A DNA stretch of 64,000 bases from Roseateles_B flavus (GTDB taxonomy: Bacteria; Pseudomonadota; Gammaproteobacteria; Burkholderiales; Burkholderiaceae_C): assembly GCF_039872765.1 (NCBI RefSeq), contig NZ_JBDPZC010000001.1, forward strand, positions 1,246,638 to 1,310,637. The letters are read 5' to 3'. Positions 41,123 through 49,827 of the stretch are shown here, piece by piece. Position 1 is the stretch's first letter. Each line of letters starts with the position of its first letter. The position numbers were made by a program, and so were the translations under genes. The notes under the pieces were generated by a model. That model did not search any database. It was not told where the DNA came from and saw only the letters and a list, made by a program, of their open reading frames with translations.

Positions 41123-43642
41123 ATGACCGCCCACCCCCACGACGCCCCCGGCACCGACTCCCTCGACGACCTCTTTGGCGACGCGCCCTCGCCGCGGGCG
41201 TCCTTTGCCGGATCAGGCGCCGGCGAGGCCCAGAACGGCCTGCTCAAGGGCCTGAACCCCGAGCAGCTGGCTGCCGTCACGCTGGGGCAGGAGCCGGCGC
41301 TGATCCTGGCCGGCGCGGGTTCGGGCAAGACCCGCGTGCTGACCACCCGCATCGCCTGGCTGCTGAACCAGGGCCACGTCGGCCCCGGCGGCATCATGGC
41401 CGTGACCTTCACCAACAAGGCCTCCAAGGAGATGCTCACCCGCCTCTCCGCCATGCTGCCCTACAACGTGCGGGGCATGTGGATCGGCACCTTCCACGGC
41501 CTGTGCAACCGCTTCCTGCGCGCGCACTGGAAGCTGGCCGGGCTGCCGCAGGGCTTCCAGATCCTCGATGCCTCCGACACCGTCTCCGCCGTCAAGCGCG
41601 TCATCAAGGCCATGAACCTGGACGAGGAGCGCTTCGTGCCCAAGCAGGTCAGCTGGTTCATCGCCGGCGCCAAGGAGGACGGCCTGCGCCCCAAGGACAT
41701 CGACCTGCGCGACGAGCAGACCCGCAAGCTTGCCGAGATCTACCAGGCCTACGAGGACCAGTGCCAGCGCGAGGGCGTGGTCGACTTCGCCGAGCTGATG
41801 CTGCGCGCCTACGAGCTGATGCGCGACAACGCCGCCCTGCGCGAGCACTACCAGCACCGCTTCCAGTACCTGCTGGTGGACGAGTTCCAGGACACCAACA
41901 AGCTGCAGTACGCCTGGCTGAAGATGTTCGCGCCGCCGGGCCGCGGCCAGGGCGTGTTCGCCGTGGGCGACGACGACCAGAGCATCTACGCCTTCCGCGG
42001 CGCGCGGGTCGGCAATATGAGCGACTTCGAGCGCGAGTACCGCGTGCGCCGCGTGGTCAAGCTGGAGCAGAACTACCGCAGCTACGGCCACATCCTGGAT
42101 GCCGCCAACGAGCTGATCAGCCGCAACAGCCACCGCCTGGGCAAGAACCTGCGCACCGAGATGGGCCCGGGCGAGCCGGTGCGCGTCAACGAGGCCGCCA
42201 GCGACTTCAACGAAGCCCAGTGGCTGCTGGAGGAGGCGCAGGCCCTGCACCGCCAGGGGCTGGCGCGCTCGGAGATCGCCATCCTGTACCGCAGCAATGC
42301 GCAGTCGCGGGTGATCGAGTCGGCGCTGTTCAATGCCGGCGTGCCCTACCGCGTGTACGGCGGCCTGCGCTTCTTCGAGCGGGCGGAAGTCAAGCACGCG
42401 CTGGCCTATCTGCGCCTGATCGAGAACGCCAACGACGACACCAGCTTCCTGCGCGTGGTGAACTTCCCGGCCCGCGGCATCGGGGCGCGTACGCTGGAGC
42501 TGCTGCAGGACGCCGCGCGCCAGAGCGGCCGCAGCCTCTACCAGAGCGTCGCCGCGGTGCCTGGCAAGGGCGGCAGCAACCTGGCGGCCTTCGTGAACCT
42601 CGTCGAGTCCATGCGCAACCTGACGCAAGGCCTGACCCTGCGCGAGATCATCGAGCAGATGCTGGAGACCTCCGGGCTGGCCGAGTTCTACCGCACCGAC
42701 AAGGACGGCGCCGAGCGCCTGGAGAACCTGGCCGAACTGGTCAACGCCGCCGAGGCCTTCGTCACCCAGGAGGGCTTCGGCAAGGACGCGGTGGCGCTGC
42801 CGGTGGATGAACTGGGCGGCTTCAGCCCCGGCCAGATCGCTGCGGGCGATCCGCCTGCCATCGCCGCGGTGAACCTCACGCCCGATGCCGAGACCGGCGA
42901 GATCGTCTCGCCCCTGGCCGCCTTCCTGACCCACGCCTCGCTGGAGGCCGGTGACAACCAGGCGCAGGCCGGCCAGGACGCCATCCAGCTGATGACGGTG
43001 CACTCGGCCAAGGGCCTGGAGTTCGACGCCGTCTTCATCACCGGGCTGGAAGAGGGCCTGTTCCCGCATGAGAACTCGCTGTCCGACGGCGACGGGCTCG
43101 AGGAAGAGCGCCGCCTGATGTACGTGGCCATCACCCGGGCCCGCCAGCGTCTCTACCTGAGTTTCAGCCAGACGCGCATGCTGCACGGCCAGACGCGCTA
43201 CAACGTCAAGAGCCGCTTCCTGGACGAGCTGCCCGAGGCCTCGCTGAAGTGGCTCACGCCGCGCAACCAGGGCTTCGGCTCGGGCTTTGCGCGCGAGTAC
43301 CAGCAGGCCTGGGAGCGGGGCTCGGGGCTGAAGTCCATGGTGGGCGCCGGCCGGGTCGAGCGGCAGGCAACGGCCTGGCAGCAGGAGCGCGAGGGCAAGG
43401 ACGCGCCGTCCTTTGGCGGCGCCCCCGTGCCCAAGACCATGAAGCAGTCCGCGGCCGCCAAGGTGGGCGACGAGCACGGCGGCCTGCGCGTGGGCAAGGC
43501 CGTCTTCCACAACAAGTTCGGTGAAGGCATGCTGCTGACGCTGGAAGGCAGTGGCCCGGATGCGCGCGCCCAGGTCAACTTCGGCCGGCATGGGACCAAG
43601 TGGCTGGCGCTCTCGGTGGCGAAGCTGACGCCGATCGACTGA
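41123..43642 (+). CDS. uvrD: DNA helicase II
   Basis: An 839-aa superfamily 1A 3'-5' helicase for nucleotide-excision and mismatch repair. Walker A GAGSGKTR is near residue 65, then motif Ia (AVTFTNKAS), motif II (LVDEFQDTN), motif III (VGDDDQSIYAFRGA), motif IV (EQNYRS), motif V (VHSAKGLEFDAVF) and motif VI (VAITRARQRL). The C-terminal end has the UvrD-specific KFGEGMLLTLEGSG segment, arguing for UvrD over Rep. An acidic N-terminal extension (about 45 residues) is unusual but short. Confidence 0.97.
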   Translation: MTAHPHDAPGTDSLDDLFGDAPSPRASFAGSGAGEAQNGLLKGLNPEQLAAVTLGQEPALILAGAGSGKTRVLTTRIAWLLNQGHVGPGGIMAVTFTNKASKEMLTRLSAMLPYNVRGMWIGTFHGLCNRFLRAHWKLAGLPQGFQILDASDTVSAVKRVIKAMNLDEERFVPKQVSWFIAGAKEDGLRPKDIDLRDEQTRKLAEIYQAYEDQCQREGVVDFAELMLRAYELMRDNAALREHYQHRFQYLLVDEFQDTNKLQYAWLKMFAPPGRGQGVFAVGDDDQSIYAFRGARVGNMSDFEREYRVRRVVKLEQNYRSYGHILDAANELISRNSHRLGKNLRTEMGPGEPVRVNEAASDFNEAQWLLEEAQALHRQGLARSEIAILYRSNAQSRVIESALFNAGVPYRVYGGLRFFERAEVKHALAYLRLIENANDDTSFLRVVNFPARGIGARTLELLQDAARQSGRSLYQSVAAVPGKGGSNLAAFVNLVESMRNLTQGLTLREIIEQMLETSGLAEFYRTDKDGAERLENLAELVNAAEAFVTQEGFGKDAVALPVDELGGFSPGQIAAGDPPAIAAVNLTPDAETGEIVSPLAAFLTHASLEAGDNQAQAGQDAIQLMTVHSAKGLEFDAVFITGLEEGLFPHENSLSDGDGLEEERRLMYVAITRARQRLYLSFSQTRMLHGQTRYNVKSRFLDELPEASLKWLTPRNQGFGSGFAREYQQAWERGSGLKSMVGAGRVERQATAWQQEREGKDAPSFGGAPVPKTMKQSAAAKVGDEHGGLRVGKAVFHNKFGEGMLLTLEGSGPDARAQVNFGRHGTKWLALSVAKLTPID

Positions 43643-43674
43643 CCGCTTGCCGCTCCATCGTCTGCAGAAAGAGT

Positions 43675-43698
43675 AATGGCCGGGTCACCCCGGCCATT
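43675..43698. terminator. Bidirectional hairpin between uvrD and the peptide transporter gene
   Basis: A 10-bp stem (43675-43684/43689-43698) with a 4-base loop lies between the two convergent stops. T tracts are poor on both sides, so efficiency is uncertain. Confidence 0.6.
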
Positions 43699-43719
43699 CC
43701 GTCTCAATCGAGAAAGCGA

Positions 43720-45156
43720 TCAAGCCGCAGCCGGCTTCGCGTGCTCGTCATCCAGCAGCTTGCCGAAGGCCAGCTTGATCAGCAGCAGCAGCACCGCCGC
43801 AGAACCCACCAGCCCGGCGTGCAGGGCCCAGAAGCTGGGGCCGCTGATCTCGTCCAGCAGGCCGGCCAGCCAGCCCACGAAGGTATTGCCCAGGAAGAGG
43901 TGCAGGTAGTAGCAGCCGATCATCAGCCCTTCCATGCGCTGCGGCGCGGTGCGCGAGTACAGCGCCAGGCCCACGGGCAGGATGTTGGCGAAGCCCAGGT
44001 TGTTCAGCAGGTTGTAGCCGATGGTCCAGACCAGGCTGACGCGGCCGTGGTCCTGCTCGATCATGCCGGCGGCCAGCACGATCAGCAGGGGTGCCGTGCA
44101 GGCCAGGGCGGAACCCAGGGCCATCTTGGTCAGCTCGTCGGGCTCGCGGCGGCGCTCGGCCCACCAGCGCCAGAAGGCGATGGAGCCCAGCATGGTCAGC
44201 AGGCTGGTCGTGGCATCCAGGGCCTGCAGCCAGGTCAGGGGCACGGACCAGCCCAAGAGCACCATGTCCATGTGCTTCTGGGCCCACAGCGGGTAGGCGT
44301 TGTTGAACTGCTGGTTGCCCACGATGGACAGCATCAGCACCGGGATCATGCACACCAGCAGGACCAGGCGGCGCTTGTCGCGGCCGCTCATGGGGGCCTT
44401 GGGGGCGCTGTCCAGCGCCTTGGCCTGGCGCGGCTCCTCGGCCGGCAGGTAGCGGCGGCCGGCCAGGTAGACGATCAGGCCGATCAGCATGCCCACGCCC
44501 GCGGCGCCGAAGCCCCAGTGCCAGGCCACCTTCTCGCCCAGCGTGCCGCAGACCAGGGGCGAGGCGATCACCGCGATCTGCACCGCCAGCATGAAGATCT
44601 GGAAGGCGCTGGCGCGGCGCTTGTCCTGGGGCTTGTAGAGCGAGCCGACCTGCGCGGCGATATTGCCCTTGAAGGCCCCCACGCCCACCAGCAGGCAGGC
44701 GATGGCCAGCAGGAAACTGCGGTCGAAGGCCATCAGGAAGTGGCCCAGGGCCATCAGCACGGCGCCGATGGTGATGGTGCGGGTGCGGCCCAACCAGCGG
44801 TCCGCCACGATGCCGCCCAGGAGGGGCGTCAGGTAGACCAGACCGGCATAGAGACCAAAGACGATGGACGCCAGCTGCTGTGTCTTGCGCGGGCCAGTCA
44901 CGGATTCGATCATCGCCCGCAGGCTGTCGATGCCGGCCACGTTGCCGATGTTCTCGGGCAGGAACAGGTAGTTGCTGAGGTACAGCACGAGCAGCGCCTG
45001 CATGCCGTAGTAGGAGAAGCGCTCCCAGAACTCGCAGAAGGCCAGCCAGCCCAGGCCGACGGGGTGTCCGAGGAAGGCGCGGTCCAGGCGATCAGCTGGC
45101 GCGGCAGTGGGTGGTGCACCGCTCGTGGCGGCATCGGAAGGCAGGACGGCAGACAT
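43720..45156 (-). CDS. Proton-dependent oligopeptide transporter (POT/PTR family)
   Basis: A 478-aa inner-membrane transporter with about 14 hydrophobic helices. The signature E-x-x-E-R-F/Y motif appears as FCEFWERFSYYGMQALLVLYL in helix 1, with GxxAD-type VYLTPLLGGIVADRWLGR following. The POT/PTR signature GVGAFKGNIAAQVG comes near helix 5. It takes up di- and tripeptides. ATG 45156 is the start; the ORF extends upstream without support. An overlapping palindrome 95 bp upstream may be an operator. Confidence 0.94.
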   Translation of the reverse strand: MSAVLPSDAATSGAPPTAAPADRLDRAFLGHPVGLGWLAFCEFWERFSYYGMQALLVLYLSNYLFLPENIGNVAGIDSLRAMIESVTGPRKTQQLASIVFGLYAGLVYLTPLLGGIVADRWLGRTRTITIGAVLMALGHFLMAFDRSFLLAIACLLVGVGAFKGNIAAQVGSLYKPQDKRRASAFQIFMLAVQIAVIASPLVCGTLGEKVAWHWGFGAAGVGMLIGLIVYLAGRRYLPAEEPRQAKALDSAPKAPMSGRDKRRLVLLVCMIPVLMLSIVGNQQFNNAYPLWAQKHMDMVLLGWSVPLTWLQALDATTSLLTMLGSIAFWRWWAERRREPDELTKMALGSALACTAPLLIVLAAGMIEQDHGRVSLVWTIGYNLLNNLGFANILPVGLALYSRTAPQRMEGLMIGCYYLHLFLGNTFVGWLAGLLDEISGPSFWALHAGLVGSAAVLLLLIKLAFGKLLDDEHAKPAAA

Positions 45157-45230
45157 GGCAGGCCTTGTCAGTGGATGAAGGGGGCTACTGCAAAAGGTCC
45201 GCCACTGTGGCTGAACTGGGAGCGGAGCGC

Positions 45231-45267
45231 CATCCAGGCTTCCCTGGATGACGATATATCGCGATAT
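45231..45267. promoter_or_regulatory. Hairpin and overlapping palindromes upstream of the peptide transporter gene
   Basis: An 8-bp inverted repeat (45231-45238/45243-45250) is followed by two overlapping perfect palindromes, CGATATATCG (45252-45261) and ATATCGCGATAT (45256-45267). They sit about 75-110 bp before the POT gene start in otherwise GC-rich DNA. This looks like an operator for a dimeric repressor; no regulator gene is adjacent. Confidence 0.5.
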
Positions 45268-45306
45268 GCGACGGAAAGAAGCCCCTGGAGGACCGGGGGA
45301 ACCAGC

Positions 45307-45333
45307 AAAAAGGCCCCCGGCGAACCGGGGGCC
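45307..45333 (-). terminator. Rho-independent terminator of the PhoX-like gene
   Basis: A perfect 9-bp GC stem (45312-45320/45325-45333) with a 4-base loop is followed by five T on the minus strand. It lies 36 bases past the stop. Confidence 0.92.
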
Positions 45334-45368
45334 AAGCGAGACAGGCGGTGTGTACGGGTGCCGGGTGC

Positions 45369-47336
45369 TCAGACCTTGTTCAGCTTGAGGCTGGTCGCCT
45401 CGCTGGTCAGGTAGCCCACGCAGGCGCCGAAGCGGTTCTTGTAGTTGGTGTTGATCAGCGGTTCCAGGGTGCCCTTGACCACGCCGTGGATGGAGCCCCA
45501 GTCGCCCGGGTGCTGGAAGTTGCTGGTGATGTAGGTCCAGCCGTTGAGGTCGTCCACCACGCCCAGGCCGGTGGCTTCGGCGCCCGCGGGCATGGAGACC
45601 AGGCGGCTGAGCTGCTTGGTGTCGACGTTGTAGGCCCAGACGAAGTTGTTGACGTGCTGGCTGCTGTCCTCGCCGATGAAGAGGGTGCGCAGCTTCTCCG
45701 AGAACTTCAGGTTGTCGGGGTTGGCGACCTTGTCGGGGTGGCCGGTGTTGCCCAGGGTGTCGGCCGCGATGTCCTCGCCGACCAGCAGGGCGCGGGTCAG
45801 GCTGGGCACCCAGTCGCTGCTGATGGCGGCGCCGGCCGTGTCCTTCTGGCCGGTGCTGAGGGTGTGGGCGAACACGCCGCCGGCATTGAGGGCCTTGTCC
45901 ACACCGACGCCGTAGGCCTCGTTGTAGGCCGCATTGCCCTTGACCATGGAGGACTGGATGTTCTGCAGGGCCGAGTAGGCGATCTTGTCCTTGGCGTTGA
46001 CCGTCGTGCCTTCCATCTTGGTGAAGGCCATGGAGGCGCCCTTCAGTGCGGCGTAGCGGTGGGTCTCCAGGAAGGCGGCGGCCTTGTCCATGCCCGCCTT
46101 CACGCGCACCCATTGCACCTTGCCCGAGAACCAGATCTTGGTGAAGCTGGCGTCCTTGGGGTCGGTGGTGGCCACGTCCATGATGTCCGTGGGCTTCAGG
46201 GTGTTGGCCAGGGCCTCGATCTCGGCACTGGTGGCCGAGCCCAGCTTGATCCAGCTGATGGGCGCGCCCGCGGCAGCCGGGTCCAGCGAGAAGCCGGCAC
46301 CGAACTTGGCCACGTACAGCGAACCCGAGGACAGGTCCTTCTCCTTGTCGGCGACGAACATGAAGAAGCCGCCGTTGGTGGCGTCATCGCCCATCAGTGC
46401 GGTGCGGTTGTCGGGCATCACCTGGATCAGCTCGTGCGAGATGCGGCCCAGGCAGTAGTGCTTCTTGATCGTGCCAGTGCCGTCCGGGTTGACGGTGACC
46501 TCGGGCAGGTGGCCGTAGTGGTAGGGATTGGCCTTGTTCTCGTCGCCGAACAGGTTCTTGCTGTAGGCCTTGAACATGGTGTTGGACGCGATGGTGAAGG
46601 CGTCCGGCTCGTACTCTTCCGAGGACAGGTGGGTGCCCCAGGGCGAGAGGCTGGAGCCGCAGGTGATCCACAGGCCATGGGCGCTGGAGGTATCCACATT
46701 GTGGTACTTCACCAGGCTCAGCTTGCCGGTGCTCTGGTCCTGGTCCAGGGTCAGCACGGCGATGGGGGAGGGCAGCTTGCCGTACATGTCGGTCTTGCCG
46801 TCCTGGGCCCAGGTCGTGTACTCGAACTGCACGACTGCGAACACGGCCTTGCCCTTGAGGCCGGTCACGGTGGGATTGGGCAGGCTCAGCAGCGAGGTGC
46901 CATCGGGCGCGTCGCTGAAGAACTGGCGCTCCTTGCCGGCCACCGTGGTGTCCATGATGGGCTTGCCGTTGATGTCCACATAGGCGCCGGCCAGCACGGT
47001 GCCGCCCTTGCCGTCCGGCACCAGGTCACCGGTCATGAAGAAGGGCTGGTAGGCCAGCTTGAAGCTCTGCTTGCTGGCGTCGCTGAGGGTCACGTCCAGC
47101 GTGGAGGCCACCAGGGTCTTGGCCATGCCGGCCGGGTCGGCCAGCGTAGGCGCGGCCATGGCGGCGAAGCTGGCGGAGGTGAAGGTGGGGGCGGGCTTGG
47201 GGGCCGGGGCAGGGCTGTCGTCGCCGCCGCTGCCGCAGGCGGTGAGCATCGAGGTGGCGGCCATGCCGCTCAGGGGCAGCATGATGGGGGCGCCCAGGAA
47301 CTTCAGGGCTTGGCGACGATTGGGAGTGCTGGACAT
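45369..47336 (-). CDS. PhoX-like (DUF839) Tat-exported lipoprotein, probable phosphatase
   Basis: A 655-aa exported protein. The N-terminus has a Tat motif (NRRQALKFLG) and, after the hydrophobic stretch, a lipobox-like LTAC (Cys34), so it is probably a Tat-exported lipoprotein. DUF839/PhoX features include PWGTHLSSEEYEPD, GRISHELIQVMPDN, GDDATNGGFFMFVA and IGEDSSQHVNNFVWAY. PhoX enzymes are calcium- and iron-dependent alkaline phosphatases. Length is close to the family norm. I looked for a Pho box upstream and found none. Substrate and phosphate regulation remain inferred. Confidence 0.9.
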   Translation of the reverse strand: MSSTPNRRQALKFLGAPIMLPLSGMAATSMLTACGSGGDDSPAPAPKPAPTFTSASFAAMAAPTLADPAGMAKTLVASTLDVTLSDASKQSFKLAYQPFFMTGDLVPDGKGGTVLAGAYVDINGKPIMDTTVAGKERQFFSDAPDGTSLLSLPNPTVTGLKGKAVFAVVQFEYTTWAQDGKTDMYGKLPSPIAVLTLDQDQSTGKLSLVKYHNVDTSSAHGLWITCGSSLSPWGTHLSSEEYEPDAFTIASNTMFKAYSKNLFGDENKANPYHYGHLPEVTVNPDGTGTIKKHYCLGRISHELIQVMPDNRTALMGDDATNGGFFMFVADKEKDLSSGSLYVAKFGAGFSLDPAAAGAPISWIKLGSATSAEIEALANTLKPTDIMDVATTDPKDASFTKIWFSGKVQWVRVKAGMDKAAAFLETHRYAALKGASMAFTKMEGTTVNAKDKIAYSALQNIQSSMVKGNAAYNEAYGVGVDKALNAGGVFAHTLSTGQKDTAGAAISSDWVPSLTRALLVGEDIAADTLGNTGHPDKVANPDNLKFSEKLRTLFIGEDSSQHVNNFVWAYNVDTKQLSRLVSMPAGAEATGLGVVDDLNGWTYITSNFQHPGDWGSIHGVVKGTLEPLINTNYKNRFGACVGYLTSEATSLKLNKV

Positions 47337-47464
47337 GGTCTGGCTCGTTCTCTAAAGGATCCACGAACCGCGTCCCGGGTTGGGCGCGGTGCATGGGCCG
47401 GCACTCTAGGCAGGGGCCATGTCAGCGGCGTGAAGCTTTGATGGCGGCGCTGACACAAAAGCAC

Positions 47465-47488
47465 GAGAGGCTCCCGGGGGAGCCTCTC
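47465..47488 (-). terminator. Hairpin after the thrB operon
   Basis: 11-bp arms (47465-47475/47478-47488) form a strong stem. On the minus strand it is followed by GTGCTTTTGTG, a weak T tract. It lies between the BPSS1780-type gene and phoX-like promoter DNA. Confidence 0.65.
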
Positions 47489-47516
47489 TCACGCGATGAG
47501 CCAGGGGGCCAGGGGG

Positions 47517-48368
47517 TCAGGTCTTGCTGTCCAGCACGTCCTTGGGGGCGCCGAACATGAAGCAGTCCACGAAGGTGAAGTACAGCGAGGCGTAGAAGGC
47601 CGAACCCAGGGCATACATGGCGACGATGCCCATCAGGGGCAGCAGGGCCTCCAGCCCCACCAGCGCGAAGGCCGCGCTGAGCATGGCGCCGGCCAGGCTG
47701 GCGACGAGCTGCACGCCCAGCCAGCCGGTCATGTAGACCGCGAAGGCGCCGCGGTTGCGCCACACACCCAGGGTGCTGGAGAACAGCGCCTGCAGCGCGC
47801 CCTGACCGCCCCAGTGCACCAGGGCGGGGGCGTGCCAGTAGGGCGTGCTGATCAGTGCGATCCAGGACAGGCGCAGCAGGAAGCCGCTGAACAGGGCGGG
47901 GTCCGGCGCGGGCAGCTCGGCCGGCTGCTTGCCGCCCTCCTGGCTGACTTTGGCCATGGCGTCCATGAACTTGTCCAGGGCGCTGCCGAAGGCGCCGCCG
48001 TCCAGCTGGTCCAGCAGCAGCAGGCCGCCAACGGTCAGCAGCGCGAAGCTGAAGCCCAGCACCAGCTGGGTGTTGCGCCGTTCGGCCGTCAGCTGCAGGG
48101 GCGCGATGAAGACGCTGGGTACAGGCCGCTTGCCCTGTAGCACCAGGTGCGAGGCCAGCATGAATCCCAGGGAGAACAGTGGCATGGTGGCCAGCAGCAG
48201 GAAGCGCAGCGGCGCCGGCAGGGCCAGGGTCAGCAGGTTCAGCAGCATCAGCGCCGAGAACAGGCCCACCATGCCCAGCGGCGCGCGCTGCACGATCTTG
48301 AAGCCGTGGCGCACCCACAGCAGGCCGTTGGCCGCCGGGACGTTCTGCAGATGGAGGGTCAGGGCCAT
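47517..48368 (-). CDS. BPSS1780-type membrane protein
   Basis: A 283-aa inner-membrane protein with about six hydrophobic helices (around residues 30-50, 55-75, 100-120, 163-180, 210-235, 250-275). The arrangement and the N-terminus (NVPAANGLLWVRHGFKIVQRAPLG) fit the BPSS1780 family found in Burkholderiales; no function is known. Its ATG abuts the thrB stop directly, so it is the second gene of that operon. Confidence 0.88.
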   Translation of the reverse strand: MALTLHLQNVPAANGLLWVRHGFKIVQRAPLGMVGLFSALMLLNLLTLALPAPLRFLLLATMPLFSLGFMLASHLVLQGKRPVPSVFIAPLQLTAERRNTQLVLGFSFALLTVGGLLLLDQLDGGAFGSALDKFMDAMAKVSQEGGKQPAELPAPDPALFSGFLLRLSWIALISTPYWHAPALVHWGGQGALQALFSSTLGVWRNRGAFAVYMTGWLGVQLVASLAGAMLSAAFALVGLEALLPLMGIVAMYALGSAFYASLYFTFVDCFMFGAPKDVLDSKT

Positions 48369-49349
48369 TCAGCGTTCCTGAGGGGCGAGGGCGTGCCAGG
48401 CGTGCGCCAGGCGCTCGCGCAGCACGCGTTCAAAGTGGGTGGGGTCGTGCGGCTTGAGCAGCGAGGCTTCGCGGGGCAAGTGGTAGTCCCACAGGCGCGA
48501 GACCCAGAAGCGCAGGGCCGCCGCACGCATCAGGGCCGGCATGAGGCGGTGCTCGGTGCCGCTCAAGGGGCGCTCGCGCTCGTAGGCCTGCACGAAGGCC
48601 TGCGCGCGGGCCTCGTCCAGGCGGCCGCTGGCGAGGTCGATGCACCAGTCGTTGAGGCACACGGCGAGGTCGAACAGGAAGGTGTCGACACCGGCGAAGT
48701 AGAAGTCGAAGAAGCCGCTGAGCTGCTCGCGGCCGGGCAGCCCCTCGAACATGACGTTGTCTCGGAAGAGGTCGGCGTGGATGGGACCGCGCGGCAGCTC
48801 GGCATGGCTCTGCGAGGCCGCCAGCTGCTGCTGGAAGGCCAGCTCGCTGGAGAGCAGCTCGGCCTGCTCGGGGGCCAGGTAGGGCAGGACCACGGGGACC
48901 GTCTCGGTCCACCAGGCCAGGCCGCGCAGATTGGGCTGGCTCAGGGGGAAGTCGCGCCCGGCCAGGTGCATGCGGGCCAGCATGGCGCCCACCTGATCGC
49001 AATGGAAGAGGTCCGGTGCCAGCTGGTGGCCGCCGCGCAGCTTGTTGACCACGGCGGCGGGCTTGCCCTGCACGCGGTGCAGGATCTCGCCGGCCTCGTC
49101 GGCCTGCGGGTCCGGCACGGGGATGCCGCGGCCCGCCAGGTGCTTCATCAGGCGCAGGTAGAAGGGCAGCTGCTCGAAGCTCAGGCGCTCGAAGATGGTC
49201 AGCACGTAGTCGCCGCGCTCGGTGCTGACGAAGTAGTTGGTGTTCTCGATGCCGGCCGTGATGCCGCGAAAGTCGGTGACGGTGCCCAGCTGCAGGCGAT
49301 CCATCAGGACCTGGGCCTGGGCGGAGGAGACTTGGGTGAAAACGGCCAT
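48369..49349 (-). CDS. thrB: Homoserine kinase
   Basis: A 326-aa kinase of the aminoglycoside-phosphotransferase fold (ThrB type of proteobacteria, not the GHMP type). Seen: GIENTNYFVSTERGDYVLTIFE near residue 32 (nucleotide loop and catalytic Lys-equivalent region), the Brenner-type HADLFRDNVMFEG loop near 195 and the metal-binding DFYFAGVD. It phosphorylates homoserine in threonine synthesis. ATG 49349 begins the usual MAVFTQVSS N-terminus. It is linked to a DUF2782 gene and divergent polA, a conserved order. Confidence 0.95.
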   Translation of the reverse strand: MAVFTQVSSAQAQVLMDRLQLGTVTDFRGITAGIENTNYFVSTERGDYVLTIFERLSFEQLPFYLRLMKHLAGRGIPVPDPQADEAGEILHRVQGKPAAVVNKLRGGHQLAPDLFHCDQVGAMLARMHLAGRDFPLSQPNLRGLAWWTETVPVVLPYLAPEQAELLSSELAFQQQLAASQSHAELPRGPIHADLFRDNVMFEGLPGREQLSGFFDFYFAGVDTFLFDLAVCLNDWCIDLASGRLDEARAQAFVQAYERERPLSGTEHRLMPALMRAAALRFWVSRLWDYHLPREASLLKPHDPTHFERVLRERLAHAWHALAPQER

Positions 49350-49383
49350 GGGGGAAGACGGGACGCGGCAGTCACCGCGCGAA

Positions 49384-49752
49384 TCAGAAGCTGAACAGGC
49401 GCCAGACGCGCTGGCCGGCCCCAGCCTTGGCCGTGCCGGCACCGGGGCTCAGGTCGCGGCCGGGCTCGCCCAGCAGGATCTCGTACTCCGGGGCCTTGCC
49501 TTTGGGCTTGACCTTGGCGCTGACCGTCTGGCCGCGCACGCGGAGTTCCTCGATGCGGACGCTGTCATCTTCCAGCTGGATCTCCTGCACCACGGGTTCG
49601 GGCGGATCCTTGGGAAGGGGCGGGGCGGCCGGGGTCTCGGCCGCGTGTGCCGCGGCGGCCAGGCAGGCGATCAGCCCGGTGGCCAGGGACAGGGCAGCCC
49701 GTGCCCGGGGCCGGGCCGGCAATGGCAGGGGGAGGGGGGACGGGTTCTGCAT
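49384..49752 (-). CDS. DUF2782 secreted protein
   Basis: A 122-aa exported protein: signal peptide (core LSLATGLIACLAAAA, cleavage after AHA), proline-rich linker, then a small beta domain (IRIEELRVRGQTVSAKVKPKG-like strand pattern and YEILLGEPGRDL). This fits DUF2782, often found between thrB and polA in beta- and gammaproteobacteria. Function unknown. It is the first gene of the thrB operon and divergent from polA by 75 bp. Confidence 0.88.
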   Translation of the reverse strand: MQNPSPLPLPLPARPRARAALSLATGLIACLAAAAHAAETPAAPPLPKDPPEPVVQEIQLEDDSVRIEELRVRGQTVSAKVKPKGKAPEYEILLGEPGRDLSPGAGTAKAGAGQRVWRLFSF

Positions 49753-49827
49753 CCGGCGATTCTATGCGGCAGCCACCCCCGGACTGCTGACAGCATCCAG
49801 CGGTGCCTTGCGTGACAATGCGCCCCC

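Noticed and set aside
47337..47460. Pho box upstream of the PhoX-like gene
   Set aside because: Only partial CTGTCAT-like matches (GTGTCAG, GCCATCA) with poor identity.
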